NCBI GenBank assembly: GCA_963814355.1
Contig: CAWFCZ010000018.1
Coordinates: forward strand, 124,001 to 188,000
Direction of reading: 5' to 3'
From: JADGOV01 sp963814355
Lineage (GTDB): Bacteria > Actinomycetota > Actinomycetes > JADGOV01
DNA: 64,000 nt
The notes under the pieces are model-generated. The model saw only the letters and a list, made by a program, of their open reading frames with translations. It made no database searches and was not told where the DNA came from. The position numbers and the translations under genes were made by a program. Shown here one piece after another: positions 42,370 to 50,558 of the stretch. How positions within the stretch are numbered: position 1 is the stretch's first letter; each line of letters starts with the position of its first letter.

Positions 42370-43902
42370 ATGCCTGATGACGAAGCCACCGACCTCCACG
42401 AGGCCGGCGCCCCGGAGACACTGCCCGGCCGGCAGTCACACGATCCCGACGTGCCCGAGGCGCTGAAGGCCTTTATGGCCCAAGGCTGGGCGCCGCCGCC
42501 CGTGGTGGCGGCCGAGCCGGCGCCGTGGGCGCCGTACACCGCCAAGCGGCGCGCGGCGTTGCTGGCCCGGTTCCCGGGTGAGACGTTGGTCATACCGAGC
42601 GGGACGCTCAAAGTACGCGCGAACGACACTGACTACCCGTTCCGCCCGGGTAGCGACTTCTTCTGGCTCACCGGGGAGCACGGCGAGGACGCTGTGCTGA
42701 TCGTGCGGTCGGCCGAGGCGTCGACCGAGCCGGCGTCGGCCACTCTGTACGTGCATCCGCGCTCGGACCGGTCGACTCCGGCCTTCTACGCCGACCGCCG
42801 GTACGGCGAGCTGTGGGTCGGCCCCCGCGCCGGCCTGGAGGAGACCGCCGCGACCTCCGGCATCGACACCGCCCCGCTGACCGACCTGCCGGCGGCGTTG
42901 GCCAACCTGCCGGACGCCCGCGTGCTCCGCGGCTACGACGCGGCCGTGGACGCCGCGGTGCCGGCCCTCGAACCGCCGGGGGCGCGAGAGCCGGTCGCCG
43001 CCGAGGGCAGCGCGCAGGACGAGGACCGGCCACCGACTCGGGACGAGGAGGTGGCCATCGCCCTGTCCGAGCTCCGCCTGGTCAAGGACGACCACGAGGT
43101 CGCGTTGGTGGTCGAGGCGGTGGCCGCGACCGTCCGCGGGTTCGAGGACGTGGTACGCGAGCTTCCGGCGGCGATCGAGACCAGCGAGCGGTGGATCGAA
43201 GGCACCTTCGACCGCCGGGCGCGGGTGGAGGGCAACGACGTCGGATATGGCTCCATCTGCGCATGCGGGCCTCATGCCACCACGCTGCACTGGGTGCGCA
43301 ACGACGGCGCGGTGCGCCCAGGCGAGCTGATGCTGCTCGACATGGGCGTGGAAAGCCGTGAGCTGTACACCGCTGACGTGACCCGGACGCTGCCCGTGAG
43401 TGGCCGGTGGACGCCGGTCCAGCGCCGGGTGTACGAGGTGGTCTACCGGGCGCAGACCGCGGCGATCGCCGCCGTCGGACCCGGGGTGGACTTCCTGGAG
43501 CCGCACCGGGTCGCGATGCGGATCATCGCCGAGGCCCTGGCGGAGTGGGGGATCCTGCCGGTGCCGGTCGAGGAGGCGATGGAGAAGACCTCCCGGGTGT
43601 ACCAGCGCTACACCCTGCACGGCACCTCGCACATGCTGGGCCTGGACGTGCACGACTGTGCGCAGGCACGCGACGAGCGCTACCGCGACGGGCCGCTCGC
43701 CCCCGGCATGGTGCTCACCGTCGAACCGGGGCTCTACTTCCAGCCCGACGACCTCACCGTGCCCGAGGAGCTGCGTGGCATCGGGGTACGCATCGAAGAC
43801 GACGTACTGGTCACCGACGACGGCAGCCGCAACCTGTCCGAGGCGCTGCCCCGCGACCCGGACGAGATCGAACGGTGGATGGCCGCGCTGAGCCCCGGCT
43901 GA
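42370..43902 (+). CDS. Aminopeptidase P family protein
   Basis: 510 residues. N-terminal creatinase-like domain (about 50-215) with FRPGSDFFWLTG, and a pita-bread catalytic domain with the dinuclear metal ligands: the two aspartates in LLDMGVESRELYTADVTRTL, His in GTSHMLGLDVHD, Glu in LTVEPGLYF and Glu in GVRIEDDVLV. Removes N-terminal residues preceding proline, in the cytoplasm. ATG at 42370 preferred; the open frame extends to 41968 through the divergent gene. Confidence 0.93.
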   Translation: MPDDEATDLHEAGAPETLPGRQSHDPDVPEALKAFMAQGWAPPPVVAAEPAPWAPYTAKRRAALLARFPGETLVIPSGTLKVRANDTDYPFRPGSDFFWLTGEHGEDAVLIVRSAEASTEPASATLYVHPRSDRSTPAFYADRRYGELWVGPRAGLEETAATSGIDTAPLTDLPAALANLPDARVLRGYDAAVDAAVPALEPPGAREPVAAEGSAQDEDRPPTRDEEVAIALSELRLVKDDHEVALVVEAVAATVRGFEDVVRELPAAIETSERWIEGTFDRRARVEGNDVGYGSICACGPHATTLHWVRNDGAVRPGELMLLDMGVESRELYTADVTRTLPVSGRWTPVQRRVYEVVYRAQTAAIAAVGPGVDFLEPHRVAMRIIAEALAEWGILPVPVEEAMEKTSRVYQRYTLHGTSHMLGLDVHDCAQARDERYRDGPLAPGMVLTVEPGLYFQPDDLTVPEELRGIGVRIEDDVLVTDDGSRNLSEALPRDPDEIERWMAALSPG

Positions 43903-43920
43903 CCGCGAAGGGTGTCGCGG
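43903..43920 (+). terminator. Short hairpin after the aminopeptidase gene
   Basis: CCGCGA (43903-43908) and TCGCGG (43915-43920) form a 6-bp perfect stem with a 6-nt loop right after the stop codon. Weak, no T-tract. The remaining gap to hisF (to 44172) shows no gene or RNA that I can support. Confidence 0.4.
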
Positions 43921-44172
43921 TTCCAAATCCGAGGCGCAACCCGACCCACCTGAGGTCCTCGGCGCGATCGTGCCCGAGCGAGCCGGCAGCGCGCGTGACT
44001 GCCGGCCTCGGCCGCCAGGCTCCGGCCGGTCTGCGCGGTCGGGTCTCCCTACTGCCCTGCGGAGTCGTCCGCCGCGTCCGTCTCGGGTGCCCTGGCCGGT
44101 GCCCACTGCTCGCCGTTCGCCTCGCGGGAACCGGTGGTGACCGAACGGGCCCTCGGACGGCGCGGCGGGTGC

Positions 44173-44934
44173 CTAGCGCACCGGATGGCCACCGGCGGCC
44201 AGCGCGGCCTTCACCTCGCCGATCCGCAGGACCCCGAAGTGGAACACACTGGCCGCCAGGACGGCGTCCGCGCCGGCATCCACCGCCGGGGCGAAGTCGG
44301 CGAGCGCTCCGGCGCCGCCGCTGGCGATCACCGGCACGTCGACCGCCGCCCGCACAGCCCGTAGCATGGCGAGGTCGTACCCGGCCCGGGTACCGTCCGC
44401 GTCGATCGAGTTGAGCAGGATCTCCCCGGCCCCGTACTCCGCGCCGCGGTGCGCCCACACGACGGCGTCGAGGCCGGTGCCGCGCCGCCCGCCATGGGTG
44501 GTGACCTCGTACCCACTCGTCGTACCGGGCGCCCGGCGGGCGTCCACGGACAGCACCACACACTGGGCACCGAACCGCTCCGCGGCCTCCCGCAGCAGGT
44601 CGGGCCGGGCCACCGCGGCCGTGTTCAGGCCTACCTTGTCCGCGCCGGCCCGCAGCAAGCGGTCGACGTCGTCGGGGCTGCGGACGCCGCCGCCGACGGT
44701 GAGCGGGATGAAGACCTGCTCGGCGGTCCGCCGGATGACGTCGTAGGTCGTCTCCCGGTTCCCGGAGGAGGCGGTGACGTCGAGGAAGACGAGTTCGTCG
44801 GCGCCTTCGGCGTCGTACAGGCGAGCCATCTCGACCGGATCGCCCGCGTCGCGAAGCTCCGCGAAGTTCACCCCCTTCACCACCCGGCCGGCGTCCACGT
44901 CCAGGCAGGGGATCACCCTTATCGCGACCGTCAT
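44173..44934 (-). CDS. hisF: Imidazole glycerol phosphate synthase, cyclase subunit
   Basis: 253 residues, TIM barrel. AIRVIPCLDVDAGRVVKGVNF contains the catalytic Asp near residue 11; the second catalytic Asp lies in LLNSIDADGTRAGYDL; phosphate loops PLTVGGGVRS and VIASGGAGAL. Uses ammonia from HisH to make IGP and AICAR in histidine biosynthesis. Last gene of the his operon, start overlapping the truncated ridA stop (ATGA, 44931-44934). Confidence 0.97.
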   Translation of the reverse strand: MTVAIRVIPCLDVDAGRVVKGVNFAELRDAGDPVEMARLYDAEGADELVFLDVTASSGNRETTYDVIRRTAEQVFIPLTVGGGVRSPDDVDRLLRAGADKVGLNTAAVARPDLLREAAERFGAQCVVLSVDARRAPGTTSGYEVTTHGGRRGTGLDAVVWAHRGAEYGAGEILLNSIDADGTRAGYDLAMLRAVRAAVDVPVIASGGAGALADFAPAVDAGADAVLAASVFHFGVLRIGEVKAALAAGGHPVR

Positions 44935-45194
44935 CGGCCGCGCCCCGTCCGGAGGTACGCGCTGGCCTCGATCTCGACCAGCATCTCCGGGTCCAGCAGC
45001 CGGGGGAGTTCGACCATGGCCGTGGCCGGGCGGATGTCGCCGAACACCTCGGCGGGCGCCCGCCCGACGTCAACCGGGCTGGTGCCGACGCTGAGCAGTT
45101 GAGCACACAGTGGCCGCCGTTTCGGCGTGCCGGCCATGATCGCCACGCGGGGAGTCGGGCGGGCGAACGAGGCACTGTGTGCCGAAGTGCTCAC
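44931..45194 (-). CDS. RidA/YjgF family protein, N-terminally truncated relic
   Basis: 87 residues against about 130 for the family. Only the last 45 or so (PVDVGRAPAEVFGDIRPATAMVEL and LDPEMLVEIEASAYL) resemble RidA; the first 40 are unrelated and basic, so about 80 family residues are gone. RidA normally hydrolyses reactive enamine/imine intermediates, and the catalytic arginine position reads Thr here by my alignment. Four-base overlaps with priA and hisF are kept, so it is still translated in frame. Probably non-functional as a deaminase but retained for coupling. Confidence 0.7.
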   Translation of the reverse strand: MSTSAHSASFARPTPRVAIMAGTPKRRPLCAQLLSVGTSPVDVGRAPAEVFGDIRPATAMVELPRLLDPEMLVEIEASAYLRTGRGR

Positions 45195-45934
45195 CTCGAT
45201 GCCGCCCCGGCGCTGCCGACCGCGGCCAGCGCCTCCGGCAGCGTGAACGCGCCGGCGTAGAGCGCCTTGCCGACGATCGCGCCCTCCACGCCCGGCACGC
45301 CGGAGATCGCCCGCAGATCCTCGAGCGCACCGACGCCGCCGCTGGCGACCACGGGGCGGTCGGTCGCCGCGGTCACCCGACGCAGCAGGTCGAGGTTCGG
45401 TCCGCTCAGGGTGCCGTCCCGCCGCACGTCGGTCACCACGTAGCGGGCGCAGCCGTCGGCGTCGAGGCGGGCCAGTACCTCGAACAGTTCCCCGCCCTCC
45501 GACGTCCAGCCCCGGGCGGCCAGCGTCGTGCCCCGGACGTCGAGGCCGACCGCGATCCGGTCCCCGACCCGGGCAATCGCCCGGGGTACCCAGTCCGGGT
45601 TCTCCAGGGCGGCCGTGCCCAGGTTCACCCGGGTGGCGCCGGTGGCCAGCGCCGCGTCCAGGCTGGCGTCGTCGCGGATGCCGCCGGAAATCTCCACCGA
45701 CACGTCGAGCGCGCCGACCACCTCCGCCAGCAGGTCGCGGTTGCTCCCCCGGCCGAATGCGGCGTCGAGATCGACCAGATGGATCCAGTCCGCGCCGTCG
45801 CGCTGCCAGGCCAGCGCCGCCGCGAGCGGATCGCCGTAGACCGTCTCACTGCCGGCCGCCCCCTGGACCAGTCGGACCGCGCGACCGCCGGCGACGTCCA
45901 CGGCCGGGAGCAGAATGAAGGGCACGACCGTCAC
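45191..45934 (-). CDS. priA: Bifunctional HisA/TrpF isomerase
   Basis: 247 residues, (beta/alpha)8 barrel. ILLPAVDVAGGRAVRLVQG has the first catalytic Asp; VVTDVRRDGTLSGPNL holds the second; phosphate sites VEISGGIRDD and VASGGVGAL. The sequence fits actinobacterial PriA, which serves both histidine (ProFAR isomerase) and tryptophan (PRA isomerase) synthesis; no trpF is seen in this window. Ninety-one base pairs after the hisH stop, where TACCGT (45995-46000, minus strand) could be an internal promoter. Confidence 0.93.
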   Translation of the reverse strand: MTVVPFILLPAVDVAGGRAVRLVQGAAGSETVYGDPLAAALAWQRDGADWIHLVDLDAAFGRGSNRDLLAEVVGALDVSVEISGGIRDDASLDAALATGATRVNLGTAALENPDWVPRAIARVGDRIAVGLDVRGTTLAARGWTSEGGELFEVLARLDADGCARYVVTDVRRDGTLSGPNLDLLRRVTAATDRPVVASGGVGALEDLRAISGVPGVEGAIVGKALYAGAFTLPEALAAVGSAGAASR

Positions 45935-46027
45935 TGTGCCAGACGCGGATTTCCCGCCCCGAGCAACGTGGTGCGCGAAACGGCGCTCCAGCGCACGGTA
46001 TCCGCAACACGTGACGTGCGCTGGACC

Positions 46028-46636
46028 TCAGCGCAGCGACCCGACCCAGTTGGCCAGCAGGACCGCGCCGGCATCGCCGGACTTCTCCGGATGGAACTGG
46101 GTCGCCGACAACGTCCCGTCCTCCACCGCCGCGACGAACGGCTCCCCGTGCTCGGCCCGGGTCACCAGCCCGGGCGCCGACCGGGCGGCGTAGGAATGGA
46201 CGAAGTAAAACCGCTCCCGTTCCACACCGGCGAACAGCGCCGAATCTGGTGGCGGCGACACGGTGTTCCAGCCCATGTGTGGCAGAACCGGCGCACGCAG
46301 CCGGGTCACCGCGCCGGGGAACCGGCCGAGACCAGCGGTGGCCACCCCGTGCTCCTCGCCGAGGGTGAACAGCACCTGCATCCCGACGCAGATCCCGAGC
46401 ACCGGCCGGCCCAGCGCACCCCGCTCGGCGACCAGCCGGTCGCCGCCCGCGGCCCGCAGCCCGGCCATGCAGGCGGCGAACGCCCCCACGCCCGGGACCA
46501 CGAGGCCGTCGGCGTCGCGGGCCTCGCCGTACGAGGACGTCACCGCAACCTCGGCGCCGGCCCGGGCGAGCGCCCGTTGAGCCGAGCGCAGGTTGCCCGA
46601 CCCGTAGTCCAGCACGACCACGCGTGGGGGGCTCAC
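46028..46636 (-). CDS. hisH: Imidazole glycerol phosphate synthase, glutaminase subunit
   Basis: 202 residues from GTG at 46636. Class I glutamine amidotransferase: VVVLDYGSGNLRSA, nucleophile in LGICVGMQVLF, and His/Glu of the triad in ATQFHPEKSG. Supplies ammonia to HisF. The start overlaps the stop of a 56-codon membrane-protein gene (GTGA), so a longer start at 46672 is less likely. Confidence 0.95.
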   Translation of the reverse strand: MSPPRVVVLDYGSGNLRSAQRALARAGAEVAVTSSYGEARDADGLVVPGVGAFAACMAGLRAAGGDRLVAERGALGRPVLGICVGMQVLFTLGEEHGVATAGLGRFPGAVTRLRAPVLPHMGWNTVSPPPDSALFAGVERERFYFVHSYAARSAPGLVTRAEHGEPFVAAVEDGTLSATQFHPEKSGDAGAVLLANWVGSLR

Positions 46637-46803
46637 AGCTTGCGCATCCGCAGCAGGGAGATCCACAGGCACAGCGCGGCCGCGGCGGCCATCGCCACCG
46701 CCGCTGCCCAGCCGCGACGGGTGCCACCGGAGCGCTGCACCGCGCCCATCGCCCCGCCGGTGAGCAGCCCGGCGAGGACGACGAAGACCAGCAGCGTGCC
46801 CAC
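46633..46803 (-). CDS. Small hydrophobic protein in the his operon (56 residues)
   Basis: Too short for ordinary ORF cut-offs. GTG at 46803 directly follows the hisB stop (46804-46806), and its TGA overlaps the hisH GTG. Translation gives an N-terminal helix TLLVFVVLAGLLTGGAMGA, a polar RSGGTRRG turn and a second helix WAAAVAMAAAAALCLWISLL with a basic end RMRKL: a two-helix membrane hairpin. Streptomyces his operons carry a small gene at the same place. Function unknown. Confidence 0.8.
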   Translation of the reverse strand: MGTLLVFVVLAGLLTGGAMGAVQRSGGTRRGWAAAVAMAAAAALCLWISLLRMRKL

Positions 46804-47385
46804 TCAGAGCACCCCCTTGGTACTGGGTATGCCGCCCCCCTCGACGCGTACCGCGTCGCGCAACGCCCGGGCGACCGCCTTGAACTGGGCCTCGACGACG
46901 TGGTGGGCGTTACGGCCGGCCAGTACCCGGATGTGCAGGCAAATCCCAGCCGAGGCGGTAATGGATTCCCAGATGTGGCGGGTGAGCGTGGTGTCGTAGC
47001 TCCCGATGAGTTCGACCAGGTCCGGCTCGTCGTGCACGCAGTACGGCCGGCCGGACAGGTCCACGGCGGCCTGGACGAGCGTCTCGTCGAGCGGGACCAG
47101 GGCGTCGCCGAACCGGCGGATGCCGGCCTTGTCGCCGAGCGCCTGGCGCAGCGCCTCGCCGAGGGTGATCGCGGTGTCCTCGACCGTGTGGTGGGCGTCC
47201 ACGTCCAGGTCACCGTCGGCGGTGACGGTCAGGTCGAAGCCGCCGTGCCTGCCGAGCTGGGCGAGCATGTGGTCGAAGAACGGCACCCCGGTCGCAATCT
47301 CGCTGCGGCCGCTGCCGTCCAGGTCCAGGTCGATGAGGATCCGCGATTCCTTGGTGGACCGCTCCACCCGCGCGCGCCGGCTCAT
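46804..47385 (-). CDS. hisB: Imidazoleglycerol-phosphate dehydratase
   Basis: 193 residues, monofunctional dehydratase without the phosphatase domain. Metal-binding motifs GVPFFDHMLAQLGRHGGFDL, DLDVDAHHTVEDTAI and GRNAHHVVEAQFKA (DHHxxE and HHxxE) are intact. Makes imidazole-acetol phosphate. The ATG at 47385 overlaps the hisC stop; the long open frame upstream is a shadow of hisC and hisD. Confidence 0.97.
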   Translation of the reverse strand: MSRRARVERSTKESRILIDLDLDGSGRSEIATGVPFFDHMLAQLGRHGGFDLTVTADGDLDVDAHHTVEDTAITLGEALRQALGDKAGIRRFGDALVPLDETLVQAAVDLSGRPYCVHDEPDLVELIGSYDTTLTRHIWESITASAGICLHIRVLAGRNAHHVVEAQFKAVARALRDAVRVEGGGIPSTKGVL

Positions 47386-48467
47386 GTCACCTCCCGCACT
47401 GCGGCCAGGAATGCATCGACCTCGGCAGGCAGCCCGGCGGTGACCCGCAGCCACCCGGGCAAGCCGACGTCGCGGACCAGGACGCCCCGCGCCAGCAACG
47501 CCTGCCAGGTCGCCGGGGCATCGGCGAAGCCGCCGAAGAGGACGAAGTTGGCATCCGAGGGGACGACCGGGCACCCCAGGCCGGGTAGCTCGCGCAGCAG
47601 CCGGTCGCGCTGCTCGGCGACCCTGGCCACGGTCGCCAGCGTCTCGGCGGCGTGCCGCAGGGCGACCAGGGCGGCCGCCTGGGTCAGCGCGGACAGGTGG
47701 TAGGGCAGCCGGACCAGCCGCAGCGCATCGACCACGGAGGCGTCGGCGGCCAGGTAGCCGAGCCGGGCGCCGGCGAAGGCGAACGCCTTGGACATCGTGC
47801 GGGTTACGATCAGTCGCGGGTGCGCGGCGAGGTGGCCCAGCAGCGAGGGCCTGGTGGCGAACTCGGCGTACGCCTCGTCGAGGACCACCACGCCGGGAGC
47901 CGCCGCCAGGATCGCCTCCAGCGCCGCCGGGTCCAGCGCGGTGCCGGTCGGGTTGTTCGGCGCAGCCAGCAGCACCACGTCCGGCCGGTGCTCGCGCACC
48001 GCCGAGGCAGCGGCCGCCGGGTCGAGGCCGAAGTCGGCGCCGCGCGGGGCCTGCGCCCACGACGTTCCGGTGATGAGGGCGATCAGCCGGTGCATGGTGT
48101 AGGACGGGACGAAGCCGAGCGCCACCCGGCCGGGCCCGCCGAAGACCGCCAGGATCTGCTGCAGCACCTCGTTCGACCCGTTCGCCGCCCAGACGTTCTC
48201 CGGCCGCACACCGGCGCCGAGGTAGTCGGCTAGGGCGACCCGCAGCTCGGTCGCTTCCCGGTCCGGGTAGCGGTTCAGCCCGGCGGCGGCGGCTGGCAGG
48301 GCGACCGCCAGCTCGGCGAGCAGGGCCGGCGGAGGCGGCCACGGGTTCTCGTTGGTGTTGAGCCGGACCGGCACGTCGAGTTGCGGCGCGCCGTACGGCA
48401 TCAAACCGCGCAGGTCCGCCCGGATCAGCGCACGGATCTGCGGCTCGGCGGCCGTCGCGGCGCTCAC
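47382..48467 (-). CDS. hisC: Histidinol-phosphate aminotransferase
   Basis: 361 residues, fold type I PLP enzyme. VRLNTNENPWPPP at the N-terminus, ANGSNEVLQQIL, APNNPTGT, VVLDEAYAEFA and the PLP lysine in TRTMSKAFAFAGARLGY are all present. Transaminates imidazole-acetol phosphate to histidinol phosphate. GTG start overlaps the hisD stop (GTGA, 48464-48467). Confidence 0.97.
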   Translation of the reverse strand: MSAATAAEPQIRALIRADLRGLMPYGAPQLDVPVRLNTNENPWPPPPALLAELAVALPAAAAGLNRYPDREATELRVALADYLGAGVRPENVWAANGSNEVLQQILAVFGGPGRVALGFVPSYTMHRLIALITGTSWAQAPRGADFGLDPAAAASAVREHRPDVVLLAAPNNPTGTALDPAALEAILAAAPGVVVLDEAYAEFATRPSLLGHLAAHPRLIVTRTMSKAFAFAGARLGYLAADASVVDALRLVRLPYHLSALTQAAALVALRHAAETLATVARVAEQRDRLLRELPGLGCPVVPSDANFVLFGGFADAPATWQALLARGVLVRDVGLPGWLRVTAGLPAEVDAFLAAVREVT

Positions 48468-49753
48468 CGCAACCGCACGGCAACGGCCTCGACGTGGGCG
48501 GCGAGGTCTTCCGCGCCGCCCAGCGCGGCGATCTGCGGCGCCACCGCGGCGAGCGCCGCGCGGGAATAGCCGACCACGTGCTGCACCCGCAGGAAGGACT
48601 GCACCGACAGCCCGCCGGAGGACCGGGCGGTGCCGCCGGTGGGCAGCACATGGTTCGACCCGGCGAGGTAGTCGCCGAGACTGACCGGGGCGTACGGCCC
48701 GCAAAAGACCGCGCCGGCGTTGCCAATCCGGGCGGCCACCGCCGCGGCGTCCCGGGTGAGGACCTCCAGATGCTCCGGAGCCCAGGCGTCGACCACGGCG
48801 ACGCCGTCGTCGAGCGAGGCGACCAGGGCCACCGCGCCCTGACCGGCCAGCGCGCTCGCCACCCGCTCGCGATGCCGGGTGGCCGGGGCCTGGCGCGCCA
48901 GTTCGACCGCCACCGCGTCCGCCAGCCGGTCCGAGTCGGTGACCAGCAGGCAGGCCGCCAGCGGGTCGTGCTCGGCCTGGGCGACGAGGTCGGCAGCCAC
49001 GAAGGCCGCCTCGGCGGTGTCGTCGGCCAGGATGGCGATCTCGGTGGGTCCGGCTTCGGCGTCCACCGCGCTCACCCCGCGGACCAGCCGCTTGGCGGCG
49101 GTCACGTAGACGTTCCCCGGCCCGGTGATCAGGTCCACCGGCGCGCACGCCCCCGCGCCGTAGCCGAACATGGCGATGGCCTGGGCGCCGCCGACGGCGT
49201 ACACCTCGCTCACCCCGAGCAGCGCGCAGGCCGCCAGGACCGCCGGGTGCGGCCGGCCGCCGTACGCCGGCTGCGGCGGGCTGGCGACCGCGAGCGAACC
49301 GACACCGGCCACCTGGGCCGGCACCACGTTCATCACCACGGAGGACGGGTAGGCGACCAGGCCGCCCGGGACGTACAGCCCGACCCGGCGTACCGGCAGC
49401 CAGCGCTCGGTGACCGTCGCACCCTCGGCCACCGCGGTGGTGGTCCTCTCGCGGCGCTGGGCGGCGCTGACCAGACGCACCCGGCGGGCGGCCTCGGTCA
49501 GCGCGTCCCGCAGGTCCGGGTCGAGCGCGGCCAGGGCATCGGCGAGCGCATCGGGCGGCACCCGCAGCTCGGAGAGCCGCACCCCGTCATAGCGCTCGGT
49601 CGCCGCCAGCACCGCCTGGGCGCCCCGGTCCCGCACGTCGTCGACCACCGGCGCCACCGCGGCCATTGCCGCGTCGACGTCGAGCTCGGCCCGCGGAAGG
49701 ATGCCGATCAACGTGGTGGGCAGCCCGGCGCGCAGGTCGATCCGGCGCAGCAC
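48464..49753 (-). CDS. hisD: Histidinol dehydrogenase
   Basis: 429 residues. GLYVPGGLVAYPSSVVMNVVP, GGAQAIAMFGYG, DLITGPGNVYVTAAKR, QAEHDPLAACLL and APEHLEVL (zinc and catalytic His/Glu) are the HisD hallmarks. Oxidises histidinol to histidine in two NAD-dependent steps. First gene of the his operon, GTG start with GAGGAG 6 nt upstream. TAATCT at 49830-49835 is a plausible -10 box. Confidence 0.97.
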   Translation of the reverse strand: MLRRIDLRAGLPTTLIGILPRAELDVDAAMAAVAPVVDDVRDRGAQAVLAATERYDGVRLSELRVPPDALADALAALDPDLRDALTEAARRVRLVSAAQRRERTTTAVAEGATVTERWLPVRRVGLYVPGGLVAYPSSVVMNVVPAQVAGVGSLAVASPPQPAYGGRPHPAVLAACALLGVSEVYAVGGAQAIAMFGYGAGACAPVDLITGPGNVYVTAAKRLVRGVSAVDAEAGPTEIAILADDTAEAAFVAADLVAQAEHDPLAACLLVTDSDRLADAVAVELARQAPATRHRERVASALAGQGAVALVASLDDGVAVVDAWAPEHLEVLTRDAAAVAARIGNAGAVFCGPYAPVSLGDYLAGSNHVLPTGGTARSSGGLSVQSFLRVQHVVGYSRAALAAVAPQIAALGGAEDLAAHVEAVAVRLR

Positions 49754-49829
49754 TGGTCACTCCTCGACTCGCCGGCGGACAGGTGGGCTGGTGGCCCGCG
49801 ACGCCGCGACGGCAACCGGGCCGAGACCA

Positions 49830-49835
49830 AGATTA
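49830..49835 (-). promoter_or_regulatory. Candidate his-operon -10 box (TAATCT)
   Basis: TAATCT on the minus strand, 77 nt before hisD. It lies 6 bp from the opposite-strand -10 box at 49842-49847, so the two promoters nearly coincide. Confidence 0.4.
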
Positions 49836-49841
49836 CCGTCG

Positions 49842-49847
49842 TACGCT
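49842..49847 (+). promoter_or_regulatory. -10 box TACGCT, leaderless LON-domain gene
   Basis: TACGCT ends 6 nt before the ATG at 49854 and supports that start over the open upstream frame. Confidence 0.5.
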
Positions 49848-49853
49848 TCAGGC

Positions 49854-50543
49854 ATGACCGCGGGCCGAACGACGCGGCTGCCGCTGTTCCCACTCGGCAG
49901 CGTGCTCTTTCCCGGACTCGTGCTCCCGTTGCACATCTTCGAGGACCGCTACCGGCGCCTGGTCCGTGAGCTGCTCACCCAACCGGAAGGCAGCCGGCGG
50001 TTCGGCGTGGTGGCGATCAGGCTCGGCACCGAGGCCGGGCAGCCCGAACCCAAGCTGTACGAGGTGGGCTGCACCGCCGAGCTGCGCCGGATCGACCCGC
50101 TGGCCGACGGCCGGTTCAACGTGGTCGCGGTCGGCGGCAGCCGGTTCCGGCTGCACAGCGTGAGCCCGTCGCGGGCCTACCTCGTCGGCGATGTCGAGGA
50201 GCTGGCGGAGGACCCCGGTGACCCGGCCGCCGCCGGACCGCTCGCCGAACGGCTGCGCCGGGTGTTCACCGGATACCTGGCCGCGCTCGGGGAGCTCCGG
50301 GCCGCCGACGAGTCCTCGCCGGCCACCCCGCAGCTGCCGGCGGATCCGGTCCGGCTGTCCCACCTGGTCTCGGCCGTGGCCCTGCTCGACATGAGTGACA
50401 AGCAGCGCCTGCTCGCCGAGCCGGATGCGGTGTCCCGGCTGCGCAGCGCGCTCACCATCCTGAGCCGGGAGCGGGCGGTGATCTCCCAGCTGCATGCCGT
50501 GCCGGCGCCGGAACTTCTGCAGGCCCCGCGCGGGAGCAACTGA
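49854..50543 (+). CDS. LON peptidase substrate-binding-domain protein
   Basis: 229 residues. LPLFPLGSVLFPGLVLPLHIFEDRYRRLV and GVVAIRLGTE are the N-terminal LON (PUA-like) domain; YEVGCTAELRRIDPLADGRFNVVAVGGSRFRL continues it; the C-terminal half is helical. No ATPase or protease domain, so it is a stand-alone substrate-binding protein of unknown role. Opposite hisD, as in many actinobacteria. Confidence 0.92.
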   Translation: MTAGRTTRLPLFPLGSVLFPGLVLPLHIFEDRYRRLVRELLTQPEGSRRFGVVAIRLGTEAGQPEPKLYEVGCTAELRRIDPLADGRFNVVAVGGSRFRLHSVSPSRAYLVGDVEELAEDPGDPAAAGPLAERLRRVFTGYLAALGELRAADESSPATPQLPADPVRLSHLVSAVALLDMSDKQRLLAEPDAVSRLRSALTILSRERAVISQLHAVPAPELLQAPRGSN

Positions 50544-50558
50544 ACCGAGGCGGCCCGG

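Noticed and set aside
43903..44172. Possible gene between aminopeptidase P and hisF
   Set aside because: Open frames there are extensions of hisF or aminopeptidase shadows with no start signals or family motifs.
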